From contig NZ_BMQP01000007.1 in assembly GCF_014648175.1 (NCBI RefSeq), positions 1-64,000 of the forward strand: 64,000 nt of DNA, in the 5' to 3' direction. The first letter of the stretch is position 1. The number at the start of each line of letters is the position of its first letter. Below are positions 9,795-19,214 of the stretch, in pieces. The notes beneath the pieces are model-generated. The model had not been told where the DNA came from. It searched no databases and was given only the letters and a program-made list of their open reading frames with translations. Position numbers and translations under genes: made by a program. Origin of the DNA: Planobispora rosea. GTDB taxonomy: Bacteria > Actinomycetota > Actinomycetes > Streptosporangiales > Streptosporangiaceae.

Positions 9795-10733
9795 TCAGGC
9801 GGCCGTGGCCATCTTGCGGAGGCGGGCCAGGGCGTCGCGCTCGATGCGGCGGGCGCGGTCGCGGCCGATGCCGTAACGCTCGCCGACCTCGGTCAGGGTG
9901 TGCTCGCGGCCGTCGATCAGGCCGTAGCGCCATCGGAGCATCTCGCGGGTCTGGCCTTCCAGGCCGGTCAGCCACTGCTCCAGGCGTTCGCGGTCCAGGA
10001 TGTCCATGGCCTGCTGCTCGGGGTCGGCCCACGTCTCGTCGGCGATCATGTCGCCGAGTTCGGTCTCGTCCTCGTCGCCCACGCCGAGCTGGAGGGAGAC
10101 GGGGTCGGAGGCCCAGCGGCGCAGCTCGCGGACCCGCTCGATCGGCAGTTCCAGGACCGCCGCCAGGTCGGCGTCCGTCGGCTCCTGGTCGAACTCGGCC
10201 AGCATGTCGCGGCGGACCCGCATCAGGCGGGTCATCTGCTCCCCCGCGTGGGTGGGCAACCGGACCGGACGGGCCTGCTCGTGGATCGCCCGGCCCACGG
10301 ACTGGCGAATCCACCATGTGGCGTAGGTGGAGAACTTGTAACCACGCCGATAGTCGAATTTCTCCACCGCGCGGACCAGGCCCAGATTCCCTTCCTGCAC
10401 CAAGTCGATCAGCGGCATTCCCCGTCCCGAATATTTGCGCGCGACCGCCACCACAAGACGTAGATTGGCCTGGATGAACTCATCCTTGGCCCGCTGCCCC
10501 GAAATAGCCAGTCGTTCAAGCTCCTCATCGGCCGCGTCCCCGATCCGCGGCTCCGTCAACCCGCTGTCCAGCAACTGCTCCGCGAACAGACCGGCCTCGA
10601 TCCGCTTCGCGAGATCGACCTCTTCCTCCGCGGTCAGCAGGGGGACCCTCCCGATCTCCGCCAGGTAGGTCCCCAGCAGGTCCCGATCCGAGACATGCTG
10701 GTCCTGCGTGCGATTCCCCGTCGGCCTTGCCAT
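9795..10733 (-). CDS. Group 2 RNA polymerase sigma factor (HrdA/SigB-like, sigma-70 family)
   Basis: 312 aa, lacking the acidic region 1.1 of the housekeeping factor. Region 1.2 is DLLGTYLAEIGRVPLLTAEEE. Region 2 carries ANLRLVVAVARKYSGRGMPLIDLVQEGNLGL and the -10 recognition helix YKFSTYATWWIRQSVGRAI. Region 3 includes PVRLPTHAGEQMTRL. Region 4.2 reads LTEVGERYGIGRDRARRIERDAL, which deviates from the usual VTRERIRQIE, so -35 recognition may differ. It is transcribed alone with a strong hairpin after it. It is likely a non-essential stress or stationary-phase alternative to HrdB. Confidence 0.92.
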   Translation of the reverse strand: MARPTGNRTQDQHVSDRDLLGTYLAEIGRVPLLTAEEEVDLAKRIEAGLFAEQLLDSGLTEPRIGDAADEELERLAISGQRAKDEFIQANLRLVVAVARKYSGRGMPLIDLVQEGNLGLVRAVEKFDYRRGYKFSTYATWWIRQSVGRAIHEQARPVRLPTHAGEQMTRLMRVRRDMLAEFDQEPTDADLAAVLELPIERVRELRRWASDPVSLQLGVGDEDETELGDMIADETWADPEQQAMDILDRERLEQWLTGLEGQTREMLRWRYGLIDGREHTLTEVGERYGIGRDRARRIERDALARLRKMATAA

Positions 10734-10946
10734 CCGATGGCACCTCGTTCCGCCTGCTTATGACGTATCCACCCCGCTCGCTCAAGACCCCGCGCGCAAC
10801 AGACACGTCGCTTGCCCAATCAACGTCCATGCCTGGGCAAAGATTCCCTAAAGGACTACGCCCGCAGAATGGTTTCGTTCTCCTCCTCAAGGAGGATGCC
10901 GCGGCGGACGGATGAATCATCGGGAGCCGGCGGACACCCCGGATCG

Positions 10947-12095
10947 TCAGGCGACCCGGCGGCCCTCCTTCCACACCTGGACCACCAGCGGCACCCCGGG
11001 CCGGTAGGCCAGGTGGACGTAGGAGGGGGCCTCCAGGATGACCAGGTCGCCCCGGGCTCCGCGCCGGAGCACGCCGATGTCCGTACGGCGCAGCGCCTGG
11101 GCCCCGCCGCGGGTGGCGGCCCTGATCGCCTCCAGCGGGGTCATGCCCATCTCCCGTACGGCCAGCGCCATGCAGAACGGCATGGACGAGGTGAAGGAGG
11201 ACCCCGGGTTGCAGTCGGTGGCCAGCGCGACGGTGACGCCGGCGTCCAGCAGGCGGCGGGCCTCGGGGTACGGCGAGCGGGTGGAGAACTCCGCGCCGGG
11301 CAGCAGGGTGGCGACCACCCCGGCGGAGGAGAGCGCCGTGACGTCGGCGTCGGTGAGGTGGGTGCAGTGGTCGGCCGAGGCGGCGCCCAGCTCGGCGGCC
11401 ACCGACACGCCCGGGCCGTGGCCGAGCTGGTTGGCGTGCACGCGCGGCAGCAGCCCGGCCTTGATCCCGGCGGTCAGGATCTCCCGGCTCTGGTCGCCGT
11501 CGAACGCGCCGCGGTCGCAGAAGACGTCCACCCACTTGGCGTGGGGCGCGCACGCGGCGAGCATCTCCCCGGTGACCGTGCGGACGTAGTCGTCGGCGGA
11601 CGGGGCGTCCGGGGGGACGACGTGCGCGCCGAGGTAGGTGGTCTCCTCGGTGAAACCGCGGGCGATCTCCAGGGAGCGGCGCTCGTCGGCGACGGTGAGG
11701 CCGTACCCGCTCTTGATCTCGACGGTGGTGGTGCCCTGGGCGAGCATCTCGGCGACCAGGGCGGCGGTCCTGGCGGCGAGGAAGGCGTCGCCGGCGGCGC
11801 GGGTCGCCGCGACCGTGGTGCGGATGCCTCCGGCGGTGTAGCGCTCCCCCGACATGCGGGCGGTGAACTCGGCGGTGCGGTCCCCGGCGAAGACCAGGTG
11901 GGCGTGGCTGTCGACGAACCCGGGGATCACGCAGCGGCCGTCCACGTCCACGCGCTCGTCCGCGCCCGGGTCGTCGCCGGAGGGACCGACCCAGGCCACG
12001 CGGCCGTCCTCGACGACGAGGGCGGCGTCCCGGATCTCCTCCCGGTCGGGATCCCCGGTGTACAGCAGGCCGATCCGGTCGAACAACGTGCTCAT
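10947..12095 (-). CDS. hutI: Imidazolonepropionase
   Basis: 382 aa amidohydrolase that opens imidazolone-5-propionate to N-formimidoyl-glutamate, step three of histidine breakdown. It has the metal motif [15 protein letters not shown], the substrate loop [13 protein letters not shown], and later metal and catalytic residues in [18 protein letters not shown] and [15 protein letters not shown]. The start could be ATG 12095 or ATG 12149, which overlaps the hutF stop as ATGA. The extra 18 residues ([10 protein letters not shown] repeat) look non-functional, so 12095 is preferred. It is last in the unit with hutF and the M20 gene. Confidence 0.94.
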   Translation of the reverse strand: MSTLFDRIGLLYTGDPDREEIRDAALVVEDGRVAWVGPSGDDPGADERVDVDGRCVIPGFVDSHAHLVFAGDRTAEFTARMSGERYTAGGIRTTVAATRAAGDAFLAARTAALVAEMLAQGTTTVEIKSGYGLTVADERRSLEIARGFTEETTYLGAHVVPPDAPSADDYVRTVTGEMLAACAPHAKWVDVFCDRGAFDGDQSREILTAGIKAGLLPRVHANQLGHGPGVSVAAELGAASADHCTHLTDADVTALSSAGVVATLLPGAEFSTRSPYPEARRLLDAGVTVALATDCNPGSSFTSSMPFCMALAVREMGMTPLEAIRAATRGGAQALRRTDIGVLRRGARGDLVILEAPSYVHLAYRPGVPLVVQVWKEGRRVA

Positions 12096-12145
12096 CGGCG
12101 CTTCACCGCTCCTCGTCTCACCGCTCCTCGTCCACCCGGCGGGGG

Positions 12146-13498
12146 TCATGCCCTCTCCCGGCGTACCTCGGCGATCGCCTCCGCGAGCAGCCCGCCCACG
12201 TCGCCGAGGACGTGGCGGCCCTCGGCGACCACCTGGCGGCCTCCCGAGACCACGGAGTGCACGTCGGCCGCCGTGGCGGCGAAGACGACGGTCTCGGCGG
12301 CGGGGCCGCCGCCCGCGGTGCGGACGGAGTCGAGCCGGACGGAGACGAGGTCGGCCCAGGCTCCCGGGCAGAGGACGCCGCCGTCGGGGAAGCCGAGCGA
12401 GGCGTGCCCGGCCGAGGTGGCGGCCTGGAGCAGCTCGGCGGCCCGCCAGTGGCCGCGCCGCTCGGTCGCCAGCCGCTCGTCCAGCTCGACCGCGCGGGCC
12501 TCCTCGAACAGGTCGACGACCGCGTGGCTGTCGGAGCCCAGGGTGATCGGCGAACCCGCGTCGGACATCGCCCGCGCCGGGCCGATGCCGTCGGCCAGGT
12601 CGCGTTCGGTCGTGGGGCACATGCACACGTGGGTCTCGGACTGGCCGAGCAGCGCGATGTCCGCGTCGGAGACGTGTGTGGCGTGCACGGCGGTCGTGCG
12701 GGGACCGAGCACGCCGTGCTCGTGCAGGACCTGGACGGGGGTGGCGGAGTACAGCTCCACGCAGGCGGAGTTCTCGGCCCGCTGCTCGGACACGTGGATG
12801 TGCACCGGGACCGCGTGGTGGTGGGAGAAGACCGCGACGGAGGCCATGTGCTCGGCGGGGACCGCGCGGACCGAGTGGATGGCGGCGCCGATCTCCACGT
12901 CCGGCTCTCCGGCGTAGGAGGAGGCGAGGGCCTCCGCGCGTACGGCCCACCGTTCGGCGTCCCCGTCGCCGAACCGGAGCTGGGCGCCGGTCAGCGGTGT
13001 CCCCGGCCCGCCGGTCAGGTAGCAGGCGTCCAGCAGCGCGATCCGCAGGCCCGCCTCCCGGGCGGCCTGGACGAGCGCGTGGCCCATGGCGTTCGGGTCG
13101 TCGTACGGCGTGCCGCCCGGCGCGTGGTGCAGATAGTGGAACTCCCCCACGCAGGTGACGCCGGCCAGCGCCATCTCCGCGAACGCCGCTCTGGCCAGCC
13201 GGAGGTAGGAGTCGGGGTCGAGTGCCTGGGCCACGCCGTACATCTGCTCGCGCCAGGTCCAGAAGGTGCCCTTCTCCGCCTGGGTGACTCCGCGCAGCGC
13301 CCGGTGGAAGGCGTGCGAGTGGGCGTTGGCGAGGCCGGGCAGGGTCAGACCGGCGAGCCTGACCGCTCCGGGGGGCGGCTCGGCCACGCCCGGCGTGATG
13401 TCGGCGATGCGGGCGCCCTCGACCTCGACGAGGACGCCGGCGACGGTCTCGCCCGGCGGCAGCCAGGCCAGCTCGCACCAGTAGGTCAGCTTCGGCAC
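12146..13498 (-). CDS. hutF: Formimidoylglutamate deiminase
   Basis: 450 aa amidohydrolase converting N-formimidoyl-glutamate to N-formylglutamate plus ammonia. Metal and catalytic motifs are visible: [41 protein letters not shown] and [18 protein letters not shown] 13498 has GGAGGAC about 8 bases upstream and overlaps the end of the M20 gene by 13 bases, showing coupling. Having HutF rather than a direct formimidoylglutamase implies the five-step pathway ending in N-formylglutamate hydrolysis. Confidence 0.93.
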   Translation of the reverse strand: MPKLTYWCELAWLPPGETVAGVLVEVEGARIADITPGVAEPPPGAVRLAGLTLPGLANAHSHAFHRALRGVTQAEKGTFWTWREQMYGVAQALDPDSYLRLARAAFAEMALAGVTCVGEFHYLHHAPGGTPYDDPNAMGHALVQAAREAGLRIALLDACYLTGGPGTPLTGAQLRFGDGDAERWAVRAEALASSYAGEPDVEIGAAIHSVRAVPAEHMASVAVFSHHHAVPVHIHVSEQRAENSACVELYSATPVQVLHEHGVLGPRTTAVHATHVSDADIALLGQSETHVCMCPTTERDLADGIGPARAMSDAGSPITLGSDSHAVVDLFEEARAVELDERLATERRGHWRAAELLQAATSAGHASLGFPDGGVLCPGAWADLVSVRLDSVRTAGGGPAAETVVFAATAADVHSVVSGGRQVVAEGRHVLGDVGGLLAEAIAEVRRERA

Positions 13499-14682
13499 AA
13501 GTCCTCCAGAACGGCGGCGAGGGCGGTGACCCCCAGGTGACAGTCGGAGGCCTCCGCGTGTTCTTCCGGAGAGTGTGAGATGCCCGTTGGGTTGCGGACG
13601 AACACCATCGCGCTCGGAACCCCTGCCGCCGCGAGGATCCCGGCGTCGTGCCCGGCCCCGGTCTCCAGCACCGGCGCCGCCGCGCGGTGGTCGAGGGCGG
13701 TGCCGACCACGGCGGCGAGGCGGTCGCGCAGGACCGCGTCGAAGTCGACGACCGGGGTCCAGGACTCGGTGCTCACCTCGGCGCCGGAGAACGCGCCCAG
13801 CTCGGCGACCAGCGCGCGGACCGCGGCCTCGTCCCCGCCGCGGGCGTCCAGCCAGGCGCTGACCAGCCCGGGGACGGCGTTGGCGTTGCCGGGCGAGACG
13901 CGGAGCTTGCCGAAGGTGGCGACCGCGCCGGCGCGCTCGGCGAGCTCGCGGGCGCGCAGCACAGTCCGGGCGAAGGGCAGCATGGGGTCGTCGCGGTCGG
14001 CCAGGCGGGTGGTGCCCGCGTGGTTGGCCTGGCCGCGGAAGTCGAACCGCCAGCGCCCGTGCGGCCAGATCGCGCTCGCCACGCCGACCGGGACGCCGGC
14101 GTGCACGAGCCCCCGTCCCTGCTCGACGTGGAGCTCGACGAAGGCGCCGATGTGCCCGAGGGTCTCGGGGTCCCGGCCGAGCGCGGCGGGGTCGTGCCCG
14201 GCGCGGCGGAGCGCCTCGGCCATGGAGTCGCCCTCGTCGTCGGTCAGACCGCGGGCCCGGTCGGGGTCGAGGGCGCCGGTGAGCAGGCGGGAGCCCATGC
14301 ACGGCACGCCGAAGCGGGCGCCCTCCTCGTCGGTGAAACAGGCGATCCCCAGCGGACGGCCGGGCTCGAAGCCCTTGGCGGTCAGGGCGTCGAGGGCGGC
14401 GAAGGCGGACACGACCCCGAGGGGGCCGTCGAAGGCGCCGCCCTGCCGTACCGAGTCGAGGTGGCTGCCGGTGACCACCCCGGGGCGGGCGGAGGGGTCG
14501 CCCCACCACGCCCAGAGGTTGCCGTTGCGGTCCTGGCGCACGTCGAGGCCGCGCCGGGCGGCCTCCTGCCGGAACCACTCGCGCAGCTCCAGGTCGACGG
14601 GCGACCACGCGTCGCGCAGGTAGCCTCCGGTCCGGCCATCGCGTCCGAGGCGCTCGATGGCGCCCCACATCTCGTCGAACAC
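13486..14682 (-). CDS. M20 family amidohydrolase (allantoate/N-carbamoyl amino acid amidohydrolase type) in the hut operon
   Basis: 398 aa Zn-dependent M20 peptidase-fold enzyme. Metal motifs are [37 protein letters not shown] and [11 protein letters not shown], and the C-terminal [18 protein letters not shown] is complete. Alone it would be called allantoate amidohydrolase or carbamoylase. Here it is the first gene of a unit with hutF and hutI, directly behind a hut operator, and no HutG is seen. It probably supplies the missing N-formylglutamate hydrolysis (inference). GTG 14682 or ATG 14670 could be the start; GGAGAGG lies just upstream. Confidence 0.85.
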   Translation of the reverse strand: MFDEMWGAIERLGRDGRTGGYLRDAWSPVDLELREWFRQEAARRGLDVRQDRNGNLWAWWGDPSARPGVVTGSHLDSVRQGGAFDGPLGVVSAFAALDALTAKGFEPGRPLGIACFTDEEGARFGVPCMGSRLLTGALDPDRARGLTDDEGDSMAEALRRAGHDPAALGRDPETLGHIGAFVELHVEQGRGLVHAGVPVGVASAIWPHGRWRFDFRGQANHAGTTRLADRDDPMLPFARTVLRARELAERAGAVATFGKLRVSPGNANAVPGLVSAWLDARGGDEAAVRALVAELGAFSGAEVSTESWTPVVDFDAVLRDRLAAVVGTALDHRAAAPVLETGAGHDAGILAAAGVPSAMVFVRNPTGISHSPEEHAEASDCHLGVTALAAVLEDLCRS

Positions 14683-14697
14683 CTCTCCATTATGTGA

Positions 14698-14711
14698 ATG
14701 AAGTCATTCAT
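14698..14711. promoter_or_regulatory. hut operator 1 (before the M20-hutF-hutI unit)
   Basis: ATGAAGTCATTCAT, a 5-4-5 inverted repeat (ATGAA-N4-TTCAT) extended by flanking symmetry, 16 bp upstream of the M20 start. It matches the element before hutU at 12 of 14 positions. The likely ligand-responsive repressor is the RpiR-family protein encoded at 19215-20063. Confidence 0.65.
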
Positions 14712-14868
14712 TGGCCAGCCGTACGGCCGCGGCCCGGACCCGATCCGGCGGCTATGGAGATCAAAAGGATCACTTAAGGCGCCGTTAAGGCCCTGCCTGC
14801 CAGGCTTTGCGACCGGACGAACCGTCTTCCCGGCCGGTGCCGTACGGCCGCGTAAAAGGAGTGATCGA

Positions 14869-15780
14869 GTGTCGAGACAGCGCATCATGGCGGCCTTCGC
14901 CGTCACGGCGGCCGCGAGCGCGCTGACGGTCGCCGTGCAGGCGTCCCCCGCGGCGGCGGCGGACTGCGCGGCGGCGTGGAGCTCCACGAAGGTGTACACG
15001 GGCGGAACCTCCGCCTCCCACAAGGGCCGCAACTGGACCGCGAAGTGGTGGACCCAGAACGAGACGCCGGGCTCCTCCGACGTCTGGGCCGACAAGGGGG
15101 CCTGCGGCTCCGCCACGCCCACGCCCACCCCGACGACGAACCCCACCACCCCGGCCCCGGGCGGCTTCGTGGTCAGTGAGGCGCAGTTCAACCAGATGTT
15201 CCCGAACCGGAACTCCTTCTACACCTACAAGGGCCTGACCGCCGCGCTGAGCGCCTACCCCGGCTTCGCCAGGACCGGCACCGACACCGTCAGGAAGCAG
15301 GAGGCCGCCGCCTTCCTGGCCAACGTCAACCACGAGACCGGCGGCCTGGTGCACATCGTCGAGCAGAACACCGCCAACTACCCGCACTACTGCGACACGA
15401 GCCAGTCCTACGGCTGCCCGGCCGGCCAGTCCGCCTACTACGGCCGCGGCCCGATCCAGCTCAGCTGGAACTTCAACTACAAGGCCGCCGGCGACGCGCT
15501 CGGCATCGACCTGCTGCGCAACCCCAACCTGGTGCAGACCGACGCCGCGGTGGCCTGGAAGACCGCGCTGTGGTACTGGAACACCCAGAAGGGTCCGGGC
15601 ACCATGACCCCGCACGACGCCATCGTCAACGGGCGCGGCTTCGGCGAGACGATCCGCAGCATCAACGGCTCGCTGGAGTGCGGCGGCCGCAACCCCGCCC
15701 AGGTGCAGAGCCGGGTGAACTCCTACCAGAGGTTCACCCAGATCCTGGGGACCACCCCGGGCTCCAACCTGACCTGCTGA
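14869..15780 (+). CDS. Secreted GH19 chitinase with N-terminal carbohydrate-binding module
   Basis: 303 aa. GTG 14869 has AAGGAG 7 bases upstream. There is a signal peptide (about 1-31, ending SPAAAA), a CBM5/12-type chitin-binding module (about 32-75, SSTKVYTGGTSASHKGRNWTAKWW), a short TPTPTPTT linker, then a GH19 catalytic domain. Key GH19 features are NVNHETGG with a catalytic Glu, AYYGRGPIQLSWNFNY and INGSLECGG. It hydrolyses chitin outside the cell with inversion. It interrupts the hut genes, is transcribed divergently from them, and is closed by a hairpin. Confidence 0.95.
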   Translation: MSRQRIMAAFAVTAAASALTVAVQASPAAAADCAAAWSSTKVYTGGTSASHKGRNWTAKWWTQNETPGSSDVWADKGACGSATPTPTPTTNPTTPAPGGFVVSEAQFNQMFPNRNSFYTYKGLTAALSAYPGFARTGTDTVRKQEAAAFLANVNHETGGLVHIVEQNTANYPHYCDTSQSYGCPAGQSAYYGRGPIQLSWNFNYKAAGDALGIDLLRNPNLVQTDAAVAWKTALWYWNTQKGPGTMTPHDAIVNGRGFGETIRSINGSLECGGRNPAQVQSRVNSYQRFTQILGTTPGSNLTC

Positions 15781-15820
15781 ACGGGATGATCGCGGCACGC
15801 GGCGTCCTCGCGTGACGGAG

Positions 15821-15850
15821 GAGGGCACGGCCGGCGCGGGCCGTGCCCTC
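15821..15850 (+). terminator. Perfect 12-bp hairpin after the chitinase
   Basis: GAGGGCACGGCC (15821-15832) pairs perfectly with GGCCGTGCCCTC (15839-15850) across six bases. It lies between two convergent genes and may end both transcripts. Confidence 0.8.
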
Positions 15851-15882
15851 CCTCGCGTCTCAGGAGGCCGGCCGCCCGCGTC

Positions 15883-16569
15883 TCAGGAGGCGGGCCCCGC
15901 CGACGGGCGGACGGTGATCTCGGTGACGTGGGCGTCCGGGGTCGCGGTCACCGCCGCCAGGACGGCCCGGGCCACCGAGTCCGGGTTCAGGTACTTCTCG
16001 GGCTCGTAGGCGCCCCGCTCCTGGCCGCGCACCCCGCGCTGCATGTCGGTGTCGACCCGCCCCGGGTAGATCGTGGTCACCCGCAGGCCGGGCTCCTCCA
16101 GCCGGAGCGCGTCGGCGAAGGCGCGCAGCGCGAACTTGCTGGCGGCGTAGGAGCCCCAGTTCGGATTGGCCCGCTGCCCGGCCCCCGAGTTGACCAGCAC
16201 GACCTGCCCTCCCGCGGCGCGCAGGGCGGGCAGCAGCAGCCGGGTCAGCTCGGCCACCGCGATCACGTTGATCTCCATCGTGCGCCGCCAGACCTCGGCC
16301 GGGGTCTCCCCGATCCGGCCCAGTGTCACCACGCCCGCGCTGTGCACCAGCACGTCGAGCCGGTCGATCCCGGCGACGTCCGCCTCGGTGACCGCGGTCA
16401 GCTCCACCGGCCAGGGCCGGGCCCCGGGCGCCTCCGCGCAGATCTTGTCCAGCGCCTCGCGGTCACGGCCCCCGAGCAGCAGGTCGTGCGTGGGGGCCAG
16501 GGCGCGGGCGACGGCGGCGCCCACCCCTCGGGAGGCTCCGGTGATCAGGGCGGTGGGGCGTGCTGACAT
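15883..16569 (-). CDS. Short-chain dehydrogenase/reductase
   Basis: 228 aa classical SDR. The NAD(P) motif TALITGASRGVGAAVARAL is near the N-terminus, followed by the NNAG-equivalent HSAG, the catalytic Ser (LVNSGAGQ), and YAASKFALRAF with Tyr and Lys. The shorter than usual C-terminus lacks a clear substrate lid. ATG 16569 is chosen because it precedes the first beta-strand; the Shine-Dalgarno sequence is weak. It stands alone and its substrate is unknown. Confidence 0.88.
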   Translation of the reverse strand: MSARPTALITGASRGVGAAVARALAPTHDLLLGGRDREALDKICAEAPGARPWPVELTAVTEADVAGIDRLDVLVHSAGVVTLGRIGETPAEVWRRTMEINVIAVAELTRLLLPALRAAGGQVVLVNSGAGQRANPNWGSYAASKFALRAFADALRLEEPGLRVTTIYPGRVDTDMQRGVRGQERGAYEPEKYLNPDSVARAVLAAVTATPDAHVTEITVRPSAGPAS

Positions 16570-16678
16570 GCCGCCCAGCCTATTGTCCCCCGGCGGAACG
16601 CTCCCGGCGCGGGGTGTCATCACGGCGTCATGACATGTCCGATCTTGCGGATGTTCGATGACTTTTTAGATTTGAGGC

Positions 16679-16716
16679 TTGACGGGATACTCAAATTTGA
16701 ATACAAACTTGAGTAT
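16679..16716 (+). promoter_or_regulatory. Leaderless PadR promoter with overlapping palindromes
   Basis: TTGACG (16679-16684), 17 bp, then TACAAA (16702-16707) lie so that transcription would begin at or next to the ATG at 16715, and no Shine-Dalgarno sequence is present. Between them is the perfect palindrome TCAAATTTGA (16691-16700). A larger pair, ATACTCAA (16687-16694) and TTGAGTAT (16709-16716), brackets the -10 element. The layout suggests autorepression by the PadR protein. Confidence 0.6.
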
Positions 16717-17245
16717 GTCCTCCACCCGCGTCCTCCTGCTCGGTGTCCTGCTCGACGGCCCGCTCCACGGATACGAGGTACGGCGCCGCCTGGAGCTGTG
16801 GGCCGCCGACCGATGGGCCAACGTGGCCTACGGCTCGATCTACCACGGCCTGTCCAAGATGGCCGACGAGGGCCTGCTGCGCCGGGCGGAGGAGGGCAGG
16901 GGCGGCAAGACCGTCTACGAGATCACCGAGGCCGGCCGGGCCGAGTTCATGGCGGGGCTGATGAACTACTGGTGGGAGATCAAACCCATCGTGGACCCCT
17001 TCCAGGTGGCGCTGACCTTCATGGACCGGCTCCCCGCCGCCGACCTCGTCTCGGCGATGGAGGCCAGGATCGAACAGCTGGGAGCGGAGATCGGCATGTT
17101 CAGGCGGGCGGTCGCCGCCAAGCGCAGCCACGGAGCCCCCCGGCACATCGACGAGACCCTCCGGCTCAACGCCGCCCTGCTCGAAGCCCAGCTGCGCTGG
17201 ATCGAGGGCGCCATCGGACAGGTCAAGAACGGCGAACTGCCCTGA
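16715..17245 (+). CDS. PadR family transcriptional regulator
   Basis: 176 aa. The N-terminal winged helix (STRVLLLGVLLDGPLHGYEVRRRLEL, then YGSIYHGLSKMADEGLLRR and the wing GRGGKTVYEITEAGRAEF) is a textbook PadR domain. A C-terminal helical Vir-like dimerisation domain follows. The gene immediately precedes a DrrAB-type exporter, a frequent pairing in which PadR represses the pump until a drug-like ligand binds. The start is ATG 16715 because the upstream TTG lies within the promoter. Confidence 0.93.
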   Translation: MSSTRVLLLGVLLDGPLHGYEVRRRLELWAADRWANVAYGSIYHGLSKMADEGLLRRAEEGRGGKTVYEITEAGRAEFMAGLMNYWWEIKPIVDPFQVALTFMDRLPAADLVSAMEARIEQLGAEIGMFRRAVAAKRSHGAPRHIDETLRLNAALLEAQLRWIEGAIGQVKNGELP

Positions 17246-17399
17246 AGCCCGCCCCCGACGGGCCCGACTATCGGAAATATCGCTCTTTTTCGTGAAGGCT
17301 CATCAAGGACCTTCCGCGGGTTCCCCACGCGGAAAAACCACTTGCCCCTCCCACAGCGGAAGGGTTCATGCTCGACATCCCCCGACATACGGAGAATCC

Positions 17400-18359
17400 A
17401 TGATCATCGAAGCTCATGACCTGCGTAAAACCTTCGTCGCCAAGCGCGGGCGGGGCAAGACCGAGGAGGTCGAGGCCGTCCGGGGCATCGACCTGTCCGT
17501 CGACGAGGGCGAGATCTTCGCCTGCCTCGGCCCGAACGGCGCGGGCAAGACCACCACGGTCCGGATGCTGGCGACTTTCACCGTCCCCACCGCGGGCACC
17601 GCCCGGGTGGCCGGGTTCGACGTGGTGAAGGAGGCCGCCGAGGTCCGGGAGAGGATCGGCTACGTCGGCCAGGCCGGCGGCGTGGACGACAACGCCCCGG
17701 GCCGGGAGAGCCTGGTCCTGGCCGGCCGGATCGCCGGGATGTCCCGCAAGGAGGCCCTGGCCCGCGCGGAGGAGCTGTTCGCCGCCTTCAGCCTGAGCGA
17801 GATCGCCGACCGTCCGGTGAAGACTCTCTCCGGCGGCCAGAAGCGGCGCTTCTCGCTGGCCATCGGGCTGGTGAACCGGCCGCCGCTGGTCTTCCTCGAC
17901 GAACCCACCACCGGTCTCGACCCGCAGAACCGCGCCAACCTCTGGGACGAGATCCGCGCTCTCCGCGACCGGGGCACCAGCGTCCTGCTGACCACCCACT
18001 ACCTGGACGAGGCCGACGCGCTCTGCGACCGGCTGGTCATCGTCGACCACGGCAAGATCGTCGCCGAGGGCACGCCGGAGAAGCTCAAGAAGGAGCTCGC
18101 GGGCGACGTCGTCACGCTCCGCCTCGACGACCTGGAGGGCGCGCGGAAGGTTCTGGCCGCGCAGCCGTACATCAAGGAGGTCCAGACGGAGGGCGACTCC
18201 CTGCGCGCCTACCTCGACGACGGCGAGCACGGCCTGCCGGCGCTGCTGCGCGCACTGGAGGCCGAGAACCTGGCCATCCGGTCCATCTCGCTCGACCGGG
18301 CCACGCTCGACGACGTCTTCCTCAAGCACACCGGCCGCTCCCTGCGCGACGCCGCCTGA
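17400..18359 (+). CDS. ABC transporter ATPase, DrrA-like
   Basis: 319 aa. Walker A GPNGAGKTT, the Q-loop region, signature LSGGQKRR, Walker B LVFLDEPTTGLD and the H-loop TTHYLDEAD are all intact. The C-terminal extension of about 90 aa (EVQTEGDSLRAYLDDGEHG... DRATLDDVFLKHTGRSLRD) is characteristic of DrrA-type daunorubicin-resistance ATPases. GGAGAA lies just upstream of ATG 17400. It pairs with the ABC-2 permease 26 bases downstream and is probably controlled by the adjacent PadR protein. Confidence 0.94.
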   Translation: MIIEAHDLRKTFVAKRGRGKTEEVEAVRGIDLSVDEGEIFACLGPNGAGKTTTVRMLATFTVPTAGTARVAGFDVVKEAAEVRERIGYVGQAGGVDDNAPGRESLVLAGRIAGMSRKEALARAEELFAAFSLSEIADRPVKTLSGGQKRRFSLAIGLVNRPPLVFLDEPTTGLDPQNRANLWDEIRALRDRGTSVLLTTHYLDEADALCDRLVIVDHGKIVAEGTPEKLKKELAGDVVTLRLDDLEGARKVLAAQPYIKEVQTEGDSLRAYLDDGEHGLPALLRALEAENLAIRSISLDRATLDDVFLKHTGRSLRDAA

Positions 18360-18385
18360 CCCCGACACCCCGCGAGGAATCCCCC

Positions 18386-19135
18386 ATGCTCCGACACACC
18401 CTGCTGTTCACCGGCTACGAGCTCGGCGTCATGCGCCGCAACCTGGCATGGCCGATCATCGGCATCATGCAGCCGGTCCTCTATCTGCTGCTCTTCGCCC
18501 CGTTGCTGACCAGCATCACCCCGAACGGGGAACTGACGGAGGCGCTGATCGTGTTCACTCCGGCGGCGCTGGTGATGATCGCGCTGTTCGGCTCCATGTT
18601 CGCCGGTTTCGGCATGATCAATGAGACCCGGAACGGGGTGCTGGAGCGGCTCGCGGTCAGCCAGGCCTGGCGACCCGCGATCATCCTCGGCCGGGTGGTG
18701 AAGGACATGCTCATGCTCGTCCTGCAGTCACTCCTGGTGCTGGGCGTGGCCGCGCTGATGGGCCTGCGGATCAGCCTGGCCGCGATGGGCCTGATGCTGC
18801 TGCTCATGGCGGTGACCGGCCTGTTCGCCGCCAACCTGTCGTACGGCCTGGCGCTGGCGGTGCGCGACGAGAACGGCATGTCGCAGATCGTGCAGTTCTT
18901 CCTGCTCCCGCTGATGCTGCTGTCCGGTCTGATGCTGCCGATGTCGCTCGCCCCCGAGTGGATGCAGACCGTGGCGAAGTTCAACCCGCTCTACTACGCC
19001 GTCGAGGCGGGCCGCGCCCTGTTCGCCGACGATTTCTCCGACGGCGACATCCCGATCGCCTTCGGCGTCTTCCTGGTCCTGGGCGTGCTCACCCTGACCT
19101 GGTCGGTCCGCTCCCTGCGGAAGCTGGCCGGATAG
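18386..19135 (+). CDS. ABC-2 type permease, DrrB-like
   Basis: 249 aa with about six membrane segments and the ABC-2 core (IGIMQPVLYLLLFAPLL, FAGFGMINETRNGVLERLAVS, LMLLSGLMLPMSLAPEWM, FNPLYYAVEAGRALF). It forms the exporter with the preceding ATPase. The pair likely extrudes a hydrophobic antibiotic or lipid. It ends just before a 15-bp tandem repeat region shared with the convergent RpiR gene. Confidence 0.93.
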   Translation: MLRHTLLFTGYELGVMRRNLAWPIIGIMQPVLYLLLFAPLLTSITPNGELTEALIVFTPAALVMIALFGSMFAGFGMINETRNGVLERLAVSQAWRPAIILGRVVKDMLMLVLQSLLVLGVAALMGLRISLAAMGLMLLLMAVTGLFAANLSYGLALAVRDENGMSQIVQFFLLPLMLLSGLMLPMSLAPEWMQTVAKFNPLYYAVEAGRALFADDFSDGDIPIAFGVFLVLGVLTLTWSVRSLRKLAG

Positions 19136-19170
19136 CCCGGCCCGTCCCCGGCGGGCCCGCGCCGGACGCC

Positions 19171-19208
19171 GGGCCCGTCTTCCCGGGGCCCGTCTTCCCG
19201 GGGCCCGG
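19171..19208. repeat. 15-bp GC repeat, two and a half units, between convergent genes
   Basis: GGGCCCGTCTTCCCG occurs at 19171-19185 and 19186-19200, then GGGCCCGG. Each unit holds the self-complementary GGGCCC, and CCGGGCCC (19169-19176) can pair with GGGCCCGG (19201-19208). It may act as a bidirectional terminator for the DrrB-like and RpiR genes. Confidence 0.55.
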
Positions 19209-19214
19209 CTCCGG

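Noticed and set aside
10734..10946. A small gene between the sigma factor and hutI
   Set aside because: No frame with a start, ribosome site and plausible composition was found. The region reads as sigma-factor promoter and hutI downstream sequence.
14698..14868. N-terminally extended chitinase starting at 14698
   Set aside because: The extension lacks a ribosome site and would hide the signal peptide. GTG 14869 has a good site and begins a classical signal peptide.
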